Source of the DNA: Nemesobacter sp965204665
Lineage (GTDB): Bacteria > Desulfobacterota_D > UBA1144 > Nemesobacterales > Nemesobacteraceae
Assembly: GCA_965204665.1 (NCBI GenBank)
Contig: OZ242002.1
Span: 434,001-498,000 of the forward strand
Length of the DNA: 64,000 nucleotides
Direction: 5' to 3'
Shown: piece after piece, positions 63,662 to 64,000 of the stretch
Layout of the letters: the number at the start of each line of letters is the position of its first letter
Numbering within the stretch: the stretch's first letter is position 1
The notes under the pieces: generated by a model
Database searches by the model: none
What the model saw: the letters and a program-made list of their open reading frames with translations, nothing else
What the model was told of the DNA's origin: nothing
Made by a program: the position numbers and the translations under genes

Positions 63662-64000
63662 ATGCGGACAACCCCGATATATTCCGCCCTCCGGCCCGTT
63701 TTCTCAGTAACGGCACCAAGTCTTTCATCAACGCATCCTCTTTCTGGATACGGGTCCTGAAACCCAGACCCCGCGACGGTACTAAGTCGCCGAGCCGTTC
63801 ATGGTCGAAAACCATAAGGTTTATAACAACATCAACAAAATTCTGCAAAGCCCTCTCTTCTATTCCGTGCTTCTCCGCTGTAGCCGCAACAGCCCTTCCG
63901 AACTCCTCATCCTTGAATTTCTGATAACCTTCACTGACATCCTCTCTGCTCAGTTTTTTCCCCGCTTCGAGACTACCGACATATGCCTTGAGATCTTCGC
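63654..64000 (-). CDS. hsdR: Type I restriction endonuclease HsdR, C-terminal part
   Basis: The last 114 codons, running off the window edge. The sequence (FVDVVINLMVFDHERLGDLV, GFRTRIQKEDALMKDLVPLL, AGGRNISGLSAYD) matches the C-terminal helical domain by which HsdR docks on the methylase. The motor and nuclease domains lie outside the window. Its TGA (63654-63656) overlaps the hsdS ATG, so hsdR, hsdS and hsdM are translationally chained. Confidence 0.85.
   Translation of the reverse strand, partial: EDLKAYVGSLEAGKKLSREDVSEGYQKFKDEEFGRAVAATAEKHGIEERALQNFVDVVINLMVFDHERLGDLVPSRGLGFRTRIQKEDALMKDLVPLLRKRAGGRNISGLSAYD

Overview
This 64 kb window looks like part of a Gram-negative bacterial chromosome. 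It has lipoprotein signal peptides, a RNase G/RNase Y pair, and parts of the futalosine route to menaquinone (mqnA, mqnD). The lineage cannot be settled from sequence alone; a Dadabacteria-like or former-deltaproteobacterial origin is only a guess. Core genes are ordinary housekeeping loci in short, tightly packed operons. They are interrupted at several intergenic sites by repeated accessory cassettes and decayed insertion sequences.

Layout. 1-2.7 kb: end of an oxidoreductase gene and a BtuFCD/FecBCD-type ABC importer. 2.8-14.7 kb: accessory island with cassettes I-III, two abutting IS1182-type copies, a 2.2 kb IS with a 737-aa transposase, and other transposase debris. 14.7-38.3 kb: core genes (tRNA-CAT, zinc-ribbon protein, RNase H, RNase P RNA, tyrS, gltD-gltB, birA, rng, hisA-hisF-dgt-mqnA-mqnD, an amidohydrolase, a dapF homologue, dodecin, ccsA-like, prfA). 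38.4-40.3 kb: cassette IV. 40.8-44.1 kb: zapB-like, zapA, 5-FCL, rny and an unknown gene. 44.3-47.7 kb: deleted IS copy C, cassette V and an lpd fragment. 48-53.8 kb: a redox/sulfur block (polyferredoxin, FAD oxidoreductase, nitroreductase-like, SufU-like, SufE, rhodanese). 54.1-56.4 kb: cassette VI. 56.5-60.6 kb: small membrane proteins, tmk, rluB, acs. 60.8-64 kb: a type I restriction-modification operon.

The most striking content is a dispersed paralogous family. Five genes encode surface lipoproteins with the same unusual build: a near-identical signal peptide with lipobox, 11-18 collagen-like Gly-X-Y triplets, a two-cysteine linker, RTX/hemolysin-type GGxGxD repeats, and a short C-terminus ending FVD. 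Each is driven by a sigma70-like promoter whose -35/-10 spacer holds a run of exactly nine G. A sixth copy (cassette III) keeps the promoter and terminator but has lost the gene. All six spacers are 15 bp, two short of the usual 17, so slipped-strand gain or loss of G should change promoter strength. This is a candidate phase-variable surface-protein system. Several cassettes are flanked by inverted remnants of a DruA-like (DUF4338) gene.

A second candidate contingency locus is hsdS of the type I R-M operon. It carries a G10 run near its start: as read, G10 puts it out of frame, and G9 would restore an apparently complete specificity subunit. In all, ten G/C runs of 9-10 bases were seen, so homopolymeric G tracts look like a general theme of this genome. 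Run lengths are also the positions most prone to sequencing error.
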